Origin: Flavobacteriales bacterium
GTDB taxonomy: Bacteria; Bacteroidota; Bacteroidia; JACJYZ01
Assembly: GCA_020635855.1 (NCBI GenBank)
Contig: JACJYZ010000003.1
Location: 620,001-684,000, forward strand
Length of the DNA: 64,000 nt
Reading direction: 5' to 3'
Under the pieces are notes generated by a model. It saw only the letters and a program-made list of their open reading frames with translations, ran no database searches and was not told where the DNA came from. This document shows, one piece after another, positions 9,573-17,736 of this stretch; the stretch's first letter is position 1, and every line of letters starts with the position of its first letter. Made by a program: the position numbers and the translations under genes.

Positions 9573-10068
9573 TTCGCAAAATACCGACCACCTGCCCGGC
9601 AATGCAAGGGTATGGATCTTCCAGGCGGGTCGCGCACTTTCCGCTGATGAGCAAAGCCGGGTAGACGAATGGGTAGGAGCGTTCCTTCGCCAATGGGATA
9701 GCCATGGCGCCAAAATGGATGCAGCTTACCTGGTGATTCATGACCGGTTCCTGATTTTATTTGCGGATGAATCTTCCGTGCAAGCAAGCGGTTGTTCCAT
9801 TGATAAGATCTTTGCGGTTGTGCAAAAGGCCGGGGTGGAACTGGGGGTTGATTTCCTGGATAAAAAGCAGATCGCTTATCGTGACGTGGAGGGACAGGTA
9901 ACCAGCAAACCCATGTCGGAGTTTCGCAAAATGCTTGAAGCCGGCGATCTGGGCCCGGATACCATTGTGTTCAACAACCTGGTGAATACCAAAGATGAAT
10001 TCCTGAAATCCTGGGAGGTGCCGATGCGTGAAAGCTGGCATGCCCAATGGCTGGAAGGTGTGCGGTAA
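9562..10068 (+). CDS. conserved Bacteroidota protein of unknown function (often mislabelled ABC transporter ATPase)
   Basis: The 168-residue product has no Walker A or ABC signature motif and is not an ATPase by sequence. Recognisable stretches are VWIFQAGRALSADEQ, FADESSVQASGCSIDK and NNLVNTKDEFLKSWEVP, which recur in a Bacteroidota family found next to these Fe-S genes. The acidic and aromatic residues around ASGCSIDK are the most conserved-looking part. It overlaps the CCG gene by 11 bp and ends the operon; the converging SPOR-protein gene ends four bases later. Co-occurrence suggests a role with the Fe-S pair, which is inference. I know of no tested function. Confidence 0.72.
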   Translation: MTFDSQNTDHLPGNARVWIFQAGRALSADEQSRVDEWVGAFLRQWDSHGAKMDAAYLVIHDRFLILFADESSVQASGCSIDKIFAVVQKAGVELGVDFLDKKQIAYRDVEGQVTSKPMSEFRKMLEAGDLGPDTIVFNNLVNTKDEFLKSWEVPMRESWHAQWLEGVR

Positions 10069-10071
10069 AGG

Positions 10072-11445
10072 TTATTGATTGCTCAACGCCTTCGCTTCGG
10101 TAACCGGGATGTACACCCCTTTGTCGAAAGCAATGACAAAAGCACCGTTCACACCGTTGTTTTTTGCCAGCTGGCCCCTTTGAACGGATGCTTCCGAGAA
10201 TTTTTTGTAGTTACCGACGTAGTACTTGTACCAACCATTCGCATGTACAACAGAGATCTTATCGGCACTGATGTTGTACTTGTTGCTGAAGACGCTTGTT
10301 GAGATTTTGCTCTTTGAAGCGCCGATCTGAACCCCGTAGGTGATGATGTGTTCGGCGGTGGCTTTGTTGGGAGCAGGTGCCGGACGAACAGTTTCTTCCT
10401 CTGCGGGGGGCGCTTCATCATCATCGGTAGCTGTCTCCGTGCTTTGTGCGGCTTCCTTCGCTGCGGCTTCTTCCGCTTTCCTTTTTGCCTCTGCCTCTGC
10501 TTTGTCTTTCTCCGCCTTTAGTTGGGCCGCCGCTTCCTTTTCTTTTCTTGCCTTGGCTTCCTCCTCTGCAGCTTTGTGTGCCGCTTCTTCATCGGCTTTG
10601 CGTTTGGCTTCGGCCTTTGCTTCCTCTTCCGCTTTTTTTGCTTCAGTCTGTCTGGCTGCTTCCTTTTCCTCTGCAGCTTGATGCGCAGCTGCCTCTTCCG
10701 CCTTACGTTTGGCTTCGGCTTCGGCCTGTTCTTTTTCCGCTTTCACCCGGGCTTCCTCTTCTGCTTTTTTGGCGGCATCCTTTTCGGCCTTGTGTTTGTC
10801 TGCTTTGTCTTCTTTTGGTTTTTCTGCTTCCTCTTTTGCCTGGTCACCCGCATCTGCGGTCACCGTTTCCTGTGACGTTGTTGCCGCACTTTCTTCGGGA
10901 TCAGGTGCCGTTGTTTTGACCTCCTTCAGACCTTGGTTGGTGCTGATGAGGGTACGTGTTTCTTTGCTGTCTCCTTCGCCGCTGATGCTCAGGATATCGG
11001 TTTTCACATCGGCGGTTTCAATCAGGATTCTTGCAGGAGGTATATCTGCATTGCGTTTTTCTCCCCCCACCATGTAAGAGAACTTACCGTTGATGGAGAA
11101 GGAGCCACCTTCCGCGTCACGGGTGATGAGTTCATATTTGACAGTGAAGTCCGGTTGATCGGGGAGGGCCAGCCAGATGATTTTAACCATCCTGTCGTCC
11201 TGGGAGAAGGTGCCTTTGGCTACATCGATGGGTTTTGCTTCCAGTCCTTTCGGCAGCATTTGCTGGATTTTTCCGATCCCGGAAATGTATCCCTTGTTGA
11301 TGGTGATGGTTACGACAACCTTTTTTCCCGCATCAATTTTCGAATCCGAAAAGGATTGACTGATCTTCACATTCTGCGCACATGCATGGGCAACGATTGC
11401 TGATAAAAAGACGATGCTCCATGCGATCTTCATAACACTCTTCAT
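10072..11445 (-). CDS. secreted protein with Lys/Glu/Ala-rich coil and SPOR-like C-terminus
   Basis: The 457-residue product begins MKSVMKIAW with a signal peptide to about residue 24 (HACAQ). An N-terminal beta domain covers about 25-150 and is related to that of its upstream neighbour. Residues about 190-350 are a TolA-like run of Lys, Glu and Ala heptads that should form a long helix. The last 90 residues (YGVQIGASKSKIS to GAFVIAFDKGVYIPV) resemble a SPOR domain. I start at 11445 because the longer frame runs into the neighbour's coding end. The architecture suggests a periplasm-spanning protein anchored to peptidoglycan. No described family name comes to mind. Confidence 0.78.
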   Translation of the reverse strand: MKSVMKIAWSIVFLSAIVAHACAQNVKISQSFSDSKIDAGKKVVVTITINKGYISGIGKIQQMLPKGLEAKPIDVAKGTFSQDDRMVKIIWLALPDQPDFTVKYELITRDAEGGSFSINGKFSYMVGGEKRNADIPPARILIETADVKTDILSISGEGDSKETRTLISTNQGLKEVKTTAPDPEESAATTSQETVTADAGDQAKEEAEKPKEDKADKHKAEKDAAKKAEEEARVKAEKEQAEAEAKRKAEEAAAHQAAEEKEAARQTEAKKAEEEAKAEAKRKADEEAAHKAAEEEAKARKEKEAAAQLKAEKDKAEAEAKRKAEEAAAKEAAQSTETATDDDEAPPAEEETVRPAPAPNKATAEHIITYGVQIGASKSKISTSVFSNKYNISADKISVVHANGWYKYYVGNYKKFSEASVQRGQLAKNNGVNGAFVIAFDKGVYIPVTEAKALSNQ

Positions 11446-11461
11446 AGGGAGAACGCTGGTT

Positions 11462-12346
11462 TTATTCACCGAGCAACTTTTTGACTTTGCTCGCTGACAG
11501 GTATTGTCCGTGCTGGTCGCCAACCACCAGTGCGGTTTTTACATATTTTTTTCCGGCCATTTCACGCTTGTAGGCGTTGGCTTCTTTGTAGCTCTGAAAT
11601 TGCCCGATGGCATATATTCTCTTTGTCCGGTCCTTGATTACGTATATGTCTTCATCAATTTTATTCTTCTTCTTGTATTTTTCGAGGTCAATTTCCTTTG
11701 TGTCCGTGAAGATTTGCAGACGGTAATATACTTCCGGCTTTTCTTCCACAGGTTTCTCTTCCTCACTGGATCCGACGGTGCTGACACCGGCAGCTTCGCG
11801 GATCTCGGCAGCCGAGGTGGCTGTGTTGTCAGCGGAGTCGCTGGGTAGGATGGTTCGGATCTCGTCTCCGTCGCCTTCTCCTTTGATGGTAATAACGTTT
11901 CCACCCAGTTCCTTACCAATTACAACCCTTTCGGCGGGAATATTTACCAGCTTCATCTGGTCATCTTCAAAATAGGAGAAGCGTCCTGAAATGGAATAGG
12001 AGCCTGTTGCATCTTCGGAGGTTTCAACCTCAAACGAAACGTAGAATTCATTGGGTACCGGGAGGTTTTTCCAGCTGATGGTGGCCATGCGATTCTCAAA
12101 ACTGAATATACCGCCTTCGGTTTCGATTTCATTGGCAGTAAATCCTTCGGGAAGGAGTGTGGTAACCTTGCCTTTGACCTCCATTTCACCTTTGACAATA
12201 TGAACAGTGATGGTGAAGGTTTCACCTGGGTCAATCAGGTTGGGTTCAAAGGAATAGCTGGCGTGAACGGATCCGGCTTCGGTGTCGGCAAATGCACCGG
12301 AGCATGAAAGGGCCATGAACAGAATCAAAAGTCGAAAATGTTTCAT
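11462..12346 (-). CDS. secreted SPOR-like protein, paralogue of the downstream gene
   Basis: The 294-residue product begins MKHFRLLILF with a signal peptide to about residue 21 (SGAFAD). Its N-terminal domain lines up with that of the next gene: an LIDPGETFTITVHIVKG segment against KIDAGKKVVVTITINKG, LLPEGF against MLPKGL, and SYSISGRFSYF against SFSINGKFSYM. It lacks the Lys/Glu/Ala coil and has only a short linker before a SPOR-like tail (YYRLQIFTDTKEID onward). The two are co-directional 16 bp apart and look like a tandem duplication with later insertion of the coil. Cellular role unknown; both should act in the periplasm. Confidence 0.75.
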   Translation of the reverse strand: MKHFRLLILFMALSCSGAFADTEAGSVHASYSFEPNLIDPGETFTITVHIVKGEMEVKGKVTTLLPEGFTANEIETEGGIFSFENRMATISWKNLPVPNEFYVSFEVETSEDATGSYSISGRFSYFEDDQMKLVNIPAERVVIGKELGGNVITIKGEGDGDEIRTILPSDSADNTATSAAEIREAAGVSTVGSSEEEKPVEEKPEVYYRLQIFTDTKEIDLEKYKKKNKIDEDIYVIKDRTKRIYAIGQFQSYKEANAYKREMAGKKYVKTALVVGDQHGQYLSASKVKKLLGE

Positions 12347-12497
12347 CTCAACGAAATTAGGGGGCACCAAATCAAAAATTGTGAACTACCGCATGGCTAA
12401 TTCGGACGAATGGCATACCGCAAATGGGTACTCCGCCTTCACTCTTAAGAGCAAATGTAATCTTTTTTTGGATGCGAGGGTAGCCCCTGGGACGGGT

Positions 12498-13439
12498 TTA
12501 AGACGATTGGGTAGCGCCTTCGGTGAGCATCAGGAGTGATTGCAGTCCGGCCTGGATGGAAGTGGTGGGTTTATAATTCACGGCTTCGAATAATTTCTGT
12601 GAACTGCCAAGGCGTCTCTCTATTTCGAAATCGTAGCGTTTCTGAGGCGCTTTGATGAAGGTGATTTCCGAATTGGACAGGGTCAGGGATTTGATCTCTT
12701 CTGCCAGTTCCCTGATCGAGATTTCGTCTTCATTGGCGATGTTGAAGATCTCAGATCCTTTGACTTTTCCAGCCAATCGGATCACCGCCTCCACCGTGTC
12801 ATCAATGAAGGTGAAATCCCGTGTTTGTTGTCCGTCTCCAAATACAGTTATTGGACGATGACGCAGCGCCTGATCAATGAAACGCGGGATCACCATGCGG
12901 GTATCCTGCTTTTCTCCATATACGTTGAAAAACCGCAGGCTGATGGAGTTCAATCCTTTTTCCTCAAAGAGTGCGGCGAGGTAGATCTCGTTGTACCTTT
13001 TGGCGATGGCATAGCTGGTGCGTGGATCCAACTGGATGTTTTCTGTCACACTTTTTTCTATGGCCGAATGACCGTATACACCGCTGGTGGAGGCATATAT
13101 CACCTTTTCTGCGCCAATTTCAATGGCCACTTTAGCAACATTTTGCATACCGATGCATTCTGTTTCCATGGTTTCCACCGGGTTATCTGCTACCACGTCT
13201 ACGCCCAGGATGGCTGCGAAATGAAATATCTGATCACATCTTTTGCTCAATCTGCGCATGGCATCGATATCCCTGACATCCGCCTGTTCAAAATGCACCG
13301 CTTTCAGAATTTCCGGATCCAGTTTATTGCCACGAAGCAGGATGTCGGCAACCACAACTTCATTTCCATCTTCCACCAGTCGCTTGACCAAGTGGCTTCC
13401 GATAAATCCAGCACCTCCGGTAACAAAAATTTTTTTCAT
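12498..13439 (-). CDS. NAD-dependent sugar-nucleotide epimerase/dehydratase
   Basis: The 313-residue product is a short-chain extended dehydrogenase. The NAD-binding GGAGFIG lies at 8-14, the catalytic Tyr143 and Lys147 in TSYAIAK, and a serine in YASTSGVYG near 116-123. Proteins of this type convert UDP- or dTDP-sugars (4-epimerases, decarboxylases, reductases), and sequence alone does not give the substrate. Across the divergent promoter lies a GT2 glycosyltransferase, so the sugar is likely destined for a surface glycan. Length is normal for the family. The gene is flanked upstream by AT-rich spacer and downstream by 150 bp without an obvious gene. Confidence 0.9.
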   Translation of the reverse strand: MKKIFVTGGAGFIGSHLVKRLVEDGNEVVVADILLRGNKLDPEILKAVHFEQADVRDIDAMRRLSKRCDQIFHFAAILGVDVVADNPVETMETECIGMQNVAKVAIEIGAEKVIYASTSGVYGHSAIEKSVTENIQLDPRTSYAIAKRYNEIYLAALFEEKGLNSISLRFFNVYGEKQDTRMVIPRFIDQALRHRPITVFGDGQQTRDFTFIDDTVEAVIRLAGKVKGSEIFNIANEDEISIRELAEEIKSLTLSNSEITFIKAPQKRYDFEIERRLGSSQKLFEAVNYKPTTSIQAGLQSLLMLTEGATQSS

Positions 13440-13559
13440 GCGCGGTTTTTCTAAGAATGGACGGATTTTTTTACGGACACAAACATATAAAGTTTTGGTA
13501 AATCCGATACCCTGGTGGTCATTTCACCACAAAGGAAGTATTTTTTAACTAAGGGTGAT

Positions 13560-13567
13560 TAGATTTG
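13560..13567 (+). promoter_or_regulatory. -7 box for the GT2 gene
   Basis: TAGATTTG matches the Bacteroidota -7 consensus TAnnTTTG exactly and ends 19 bp before the glycosyltransferase ATG. It would give a leader of about 13 nt. I see no good -33 TTTG partner, so the call rests on the -7 element and its position. Confidence 0.45.
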
Positions 13568-13586
13568 TACCCCAATTCAGGGCCGA

Positions 13587-14357
13587 ATGACCATGTCCAT
13601 CTCCATCAGTTTGATTACGGTTTGCAGGAATAATAGCGACACCATTGCAGAAAGCCTCGCAAGTGTGAATGCTCAGACCTATGAAAACCTGCAATACATT
13701 GTTGTGGATGGTTGTTCAACCGACGGTACATGCGAGATCATCCGTAAACAAGGGGTGAGGGTATCCCAACTCATATCCGAAGAAGACAATGGAATCTATG
13801 ACGCCATTAACAAAGGGCTTTCCATGGCACAAGGTGATGTCATTGGTTTGCTACACGCAGATGACATGCTGGCACATGCAAGCGTGCTTGAAGACGTGGC
13901 AAGAGGATTCCAAACATCTGATTGTGATGCCTTGTACGGCGACCTGGTGTATGTAAATCGCACCGACGCCAATCAGGTGGTGCGGTATTGGAAATCGGGT
14001 GTTTATGTTCAGGATATGTTTCGCAAGGGATGGATGCCGCCACATCCTACTTTTTATATCAAAAAGGAATGGATTGAGCGCTATGGTGCCTACGATTTGC
14101 GTTTCCGCACGTCGGCTGACTATGAATTCATGTTGCGGATGGTACACAAGCATGGGGCGAAGTTGCACTATATTCCGGAGGTTATGGTGAAAATGCGCGT
14201 GGGAGGACAAAGCAATGAAAACATAGGTAACCGTTTGCGGGCGAATCGGGAAGATCGTATGGCTTGGCGCGTGAACGGCTTGCGTCCGGGGCCCCTTACA
14301 TTGATTCGCAAACCCCTGTCCAAGTTAAGGCAGTTTCTTTTGCGTGGCACTTCCTGA
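13587..14357 (+). CDS. family 2 glycosyltransferase
   Basis: The 256-residue product is a GT-A fold transferase. SISLITVCRNNSDTI opens the fold, VVDGCSTDGT near 40-50 binds the nucleotide, and HADDM near 92 supplies the DXD-like metal site. GWMPPHPTFYIKKEW and the later RTSADYEFMLR are typical of WcaA/WfgS-like enzymes, which add a sugar to polysaccharide or lipid-linked glycans. The gene ends just ahead of a strong bidirectional terminator. The neighbour across the promoter is a sugar-nucleotide epimerase. No flippase or polymerase is near, so this is not a complete polysaccharide locus. The second ATG at 13593 is an equally possible start. Confidence 0.9.
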   Translation: MTMSISISLITVCRNNSDTIAESLASVNAQTYENLQYIVVDGCSTDGTCEIIRKQGVRVSQLISEEDNGIYDAINKGLSMAQGDVIGLLHADDMLAHASVLEDVARGFQTSDCDALYGDLVYVNRTDANQVVRYWKSGVYVQDMFRKGWMPPHPTFYIKKEWIERYGAYDLRFRTSADYEFMLRMVHKHGAKLHYIPEVMVKMRVGGQSNENIGNRLRANREDRMAWRVNGLRPGPLTLIRKPLSKLRQFLLRGTS

Positions 14358-14384
14358 AGCCGGTTCTCCTTTTTTGGTATAAAA

Positions 14385-14413
14385 AAACCCTTGTGCAAAA
14401 TGCGCAAGGGTTT
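14385..14413. terminator. bidirectional hairpin terminator
   Basis: AAACCCTTG (14385-14393) pairs with CAAGGGTTT (14405-14413), and the stem continues inward through TGC/GCG with a wobble pair. A-rich and T-rich flanks on both sides allow it to end both the glycosyltransferase and the converging porin transcripts. Confidence 0.82.
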
Positions 14414-14432
14414 CTATGATTAAATATGTCGG

Positions 14433-15407
14433 TTATCGGCGGTACTTCGGGCGACTTCCGAAGCGATGATTGCTGTGTCTACCTTTCTTGGTTGAGAACA
14501 TTTTACCAAGGCCAAAGCTGGAAGAACTTCTGCGTGCCGGCATGGCATAACCAACCTTCAGCACACCGAAGAAGTAACTATCGTTGTGTTTCGGGTCTCC
14601 TCTTTTGTCGCCGGGTTCGTAATAGGTTTCGGTTAAAGGATCATCCGTTCCGTCAATGGCAATGCGCTCTGCCGTGCGGTTAGCCAGTTCGGCAGCCGTC
14701 GAAGATAAAAGGCTGGGATCGACATACGTTGTGCTGATATCATCAAGGTAATCGGTAAATGTTTTTCTAAGTCCCAGTTCAACCCCTATGCGAAGATTTC
14801 GGTTGATGGTGCTGTAGTATCCGAGTCCCATGGGAATAATCATCGCAAAACGACTGTACTTGTCTCTGCCGTCTACAACACCCTGCCCTTCGGTTCCCAG
14901 TGGTTGCAGGGCATACCATATATTGTTGAGTTGTGCTTTGGGGTTGAAGTAGATTCCTCCCACACCCAGAAAAGTGTAAAAACTAACGTCAATTCGCGTG
15001 CGACCTCTTGTCTTGGTAAGCAAGTAACTGTGTCCGTAACGCTTGAATTTGAAGAAGGTGAATTCGCCTTGGGTGGAAACTTCAGTAATGCCGGTACGAA
15101 AGTGCAGGTTTCTGTACCGGCGTCCAAAGTTGGTTGAGTTGCTGTCGGCATTGGTAATTCTTCCGTACATCAAATTCATACTCATTCCGAATACCGGACT
15201 CATGCGAAAGCGAACATGCCCACCCACTTCATATCGGGTAGATTTAATTTTGAGATCGCCAATGAATCCTTGGCGGGCCTTTTCCTTTCCACCAATTTCG
15301 CCAAGGTAATTGCTCACACCAAGCGAGAAAGAATAATCCACCTGCTTTTGAGCAGATACAGTGAGATAACAGAAAGCAAGGAGGATTGCGGGCAAAAATT
15401 TTCTCAT
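14433..15407 (-). CDS. DUF6089-like outer-membrane beta-barrel protein
   Basis: The 324-residue product begins MRKFLPAILLAF with a signal peptide ending near VSAQ (residue 18). VDYSFSLGVSNYLGEIGG follows, an opening typical of the Bacteroidota DUF6089/porin-family proteins. Alternating strands such as YEVGGHVRFRMSP and RFAMIIPMGLGYY support a small outer-membrane barrel. The C-terminus is unusually basic (RHSNHRFGSRPKYRR). The ATG at 15407 is preferred over the upstream one at 15428 because the signal peptide then starts directly and a -7 box lies 18 bp ahead. Function unknown; an envelope or gliding-associated structural role is possible. Confidence 0.78.
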   Translation of the reverse strand: MRKFLPAILLAFCYLTVSAQKQVDYSFSLGVSNYLGEIGGKEKARQGFIGDLKIKSTRYEVGGHVRFRMSPVFGMSMNLMYGRITNADSNSTNFGRRYRNLHFRTGITEVSTQGEFTFFKFKRYGHSYLLTKTRGRTRIDVSFYTFLGVGGIYFNPKAQLNNIWYALQPLGTEGQGVVDGRDKYSRFAMIIPMGLGYYSTINRNLRIGVELGLRKTFTDYLDDISTTYVDPSLLSSTAAELANRTAERIAIDGTDDPLTETYYEPGDKRGDPKHNDSYFFGVLKVGYAMPARRSSSSFGLGKMFSTKKGRHSNHRFGSRPKYRR

Positions 15408-15425
15408 GGATGACATGTTTCGAGA

Positions 15426-15433
15426 CAAAAGTA
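15426..15433 (-). promoter_or_regulatory. -7 box for the DUF6089-like gene
   Basis: On the minus strand TACTTTTG matches TAnnTTTG exactly and lies 18 bp upstream of the ATG at 15407. It supports that start over the one at 15428, which overlaps the box. No clear -33 element was found. Confidence 0.4.
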
Positions 15434-15526
15434 GGAATTTATGTCATTTATGTAGTTACCATTCCGAAGTTTCTTTAATTTGTATGCGGACATGTTGTAC
15501 GAAGTTGTGATCGTTAGGGTTACGCC

Positions 15527-16495
15527 ATGAATGAAGCTACAAACAGGTTGGTAAAATTGTTCGGAATCACATACCCTGTGGTTCAGGCCGGCATGATCTG
15601 GTGCAGTGGCTGGGAACTGGCTTCAGCAGTGAGCGCAGCAGGTGGATTGGGGTTGATCGGCGCAGGGTCGATGTACCCCGATGTTTTAGGCACGCATATC
15701 AGGAAATGCAGGGCATTTACACACCGGCCGTTCGGTGTGAATATCCCCCTGCTTTATCCGCAAATTTCCGATTTGATTGAGGTGGTTATTAAAGAAAAGG
15801 TCCCCATTGTTTTTACCTCAGCAGGAAACCCCGCAACATGGACTTCAAAACTAAAGGATTCAGGGATTACCGTGGTGCACGTGGTTGCCAACCTGAAATT
15901 CGCCCGAAAAGCGGTGGAAGCAGGTGTGGATGCGATTGTGGGTGAGGGATTCGAAGCTGGCGGTCACAATGGCCGCGAAGAAACAACCACCCTGTGTCTG
16001 ATTCCCATGTTGAAGGAGGTTGTAGACATCCCTTTGATAGCTGCAGGTGGGATCGGTGGCGGGAGGGCCATGCTGGCGGCCATGGCGCTGGGAGCGGATG
16101 GCGTTCAGATCGGAAGCAGGTTCGTGGCATCTGCCGAATCATCTGCTCACCTGAACTTCAAGCAAAAGGTCGTGGATGCCGGAGATGGCGACACCAGACT
16201 TACATTGAAGGAACTGGCGCCGGTAAGGTTGTTGCGCAATAAATTTTTTGAAGACATTGAAGCCGCCTATCAGCGTGGTGCAGGTAAGGATGACCTGAAA
16301 CAGCTGCTGGGTCAGCGCAGGTCAAAGAAAGGTATGTTTGAAGGTGAATTGGATGAAGGCGAATTGGAAATCGGTCAGGTATCGGCCCTCATCCATGATA
16401 TACGTCCGGCAGCGGACATCCTCCATGGCCTGATCCGTGAATTCGATGAAGCCCGAAAAGAAATCAAACTTGATCCCAAGTATCAATTCTCATGA
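15527..16495 (+). CDS. nitronate monooxygenase / 2-nitropropane dioxygenase family flavoprotein
   Basis: The 322-residue TIM-barrel FMN enzyme opens with FGITYPVVQAGM and carries the family phosphate-binding elements GGIGGGRAMLAAMALGADGV and QIGSRFVASAES. The conserved histidine lies in EGFEAGGHNG near residue 147. Relatives oxidise alkyl nitronates such as propionate 3-nitronate, or act as FabK-type enoyl-ACP reductases, and the sequence as read does not decide. It is the first gene of a four-gene operon and its stop overlaps the start of the M16 peptidase by 4 bp. No fatty-acid gene is near, which slightly favours the nitronate role. Confidence 0.87.
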   Translation: MNEATNRLVKLFGITYPVVQAGMIWCSGWELASAVSAAGGLGLIGAGSMYPDVLGTHIRKCRAFTHRPFGVNIPLLYPQISDLIEVVIKEKVPIVFTSAGNPATWTSKLKDSGITVVHVVANLKFARKAVEAGVDAIVGEGFEAGGHNGREETTTLCLIPMLKEVVDIPLIAAGGIGGGRAMLAAMALGADGVQIGSRFVASAESSAHLNFKQKVVDAGDGDTRLTLKELAPVRLLRNKFFEDIEAAYQRGAGKDDLKQLLGQRRSKKGMFEGELDEGELEIGQVSALIHDIRPAADILHGLIREFDEARKEIKLDPKYQFS

Positions 16496-17736
16496 TTGCA
16501 TTTGAAAAGTTCAGACTTAACAACGGCCTGCGCATACTTGTGCATCCCGATCCAAGCACGCACCTGGCGGCAGTGAATATATTGTACGATGTGGGAGCCA
16601 GGGACGAAAACCCCGATCGTACCGGTTTTGCTCACCTTTTCGAACACCTGATGTTCGAGGGGTCGGAGAACATACGTCACTATGATCGCGCCCTCGAAGT
16701 GGCAGGAGGCACCAACAACGCTTTTACCAATAACGACATCACCAACTACTACCTGAGTCTCCCGGCAATGAACCTGGAAACCGCTTTCTGGCTGGAATCC
16801 GATCGCATGAAGGCTTTGCACTTTTCCGAGGAGAAACTTGCTGTGCAGAAGAACGTGGTGGTGGAAGAGTTCAAGCAACGTTATCTGAACCAGCCATATG
16901 CCGACGCCTGGCTACAGATTCGCCCGCTGGCATATACTTCGCACCCTTACCAATGGCCAACCATCGGAAAAAGCATTGCTCACATAGAGGATGCCACGTT
17001 GGATGAGGTGAAGTCCTTTTTCTACAAACACTACCGCCCACGCAATGCCATCATGGTGGTGGCAGGCGCCATTGAACCTGATGAGGTGTTCCGGTTAACT
17101 GAGAAATGGTTCGGTGATATCCCCTCAGGTGACCCATACGTGAGAAACCTTCCCCGGGAGCCGGCCCAGGATCAACGCCGCGAATTGGTGTTGGAAAGGG
17201 ATGTGCCCTACGATGCGATTTACATGGCCTGGAAGATGCCTCCCCGAACGTCAGCTGGCTACTACCGCGGTGATCTGATTACCGATTTGCTTTCATCCGG
17301 ACATTCTTCGCGTTTGTATGTGACACTTGTTCGCGAGAAGAAGTTGTTCTCCGATATTCAGGCATACACAACGGGTGAGATGGACGGTGGCCTGCTGATG
17401 ATTTCCGGAAAGTTGAAACAGGATGTTTCCATTGAGCAGGGTGAGAAGGCCATCTGGGAAGTGTTGAATGGTTTGAAGTTGGCACCGGTGGATGCAGCTG
17501 CACTCGACCGGGTGAAAAACCGGGTTGAATCCATTTTTAGCTTTGGGCAGATGGATGTTGTCAACAGGGCCATGGAACTGGCATTGTTCGAATGGATGGG
17601 TGACGGCGCATACCTCAACCAGGAATTGAAAAAATATTTTGACGTTACCCCCGAACAAATCCGGGAAGAGGCAGAAAGCCTGTTGACGGAACATACGGTA
17701 TCGGTGATTCATTACAAATCAAAACAGACATCATGA
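16492..17736 (+). CDS. M16 zinc metallopeptidase, catalytic subunit
   Basis: The 414-residue product has the inverted zinc motif HLFEH at residues 48-52 and the downstream glutamate ligand in VVVEEFKQRY near 123. It therefore should be the active half of a heterodimeric pitrilysin-type peptidase. VNILYDVGARDE and the later IYMAWKMPPR also fit the family. There is no signal peptide, so a cytoplasmic or non-classical location is likely. It overlaps both its upstream and downstream neighbours by 4 bp (ATGA), indicating translational coupling. In many bacteria such pairs resemble the mitochondrial processing peptidase; the natural substrate is unknown. Confidence 0.93.
   Translation: MIAFEKFRLNNGLRILVHPDPSTHLAAVNILYDVGARDENPDRTGFAHLFEHLMFEGSENIRHYDRALEVAGGTNNAFTNNDITNYYLSLPAMNLETAFWLESDRMKALHFSEEKLAVQKNVVVEEFKQRYLNQPYADAWLQIRPLAYTSHPYQWPTIGKSIAHIEDATLDEVKSFFYKHYRPRNAIMVVAGAIEPDEVFRLTEKWFGDIPSGDPYVRNLPREPAQDQRRELVLERDVPYDAIYMAWKMPPRTSAGYYRGDLITDLLSSGHSSRLYVTLVREKKLFSDIQAYTTGEMDGGLLMISGKLKQDVSIEQGEKAIWEVLNGLKLAPVDAAALDRVKNRVESIFSFGQMDVVNRAMELALFEWMGDGAYLNQELKKYFDVTPEQIREEAESLLTEHTVSVIHYKSKQTS

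Noticed and set aside
9562..10068. ABC transporter ATPase
   Set aside because: No Walker A, Walker B or LSGGQ motif is present in the 168 residues.
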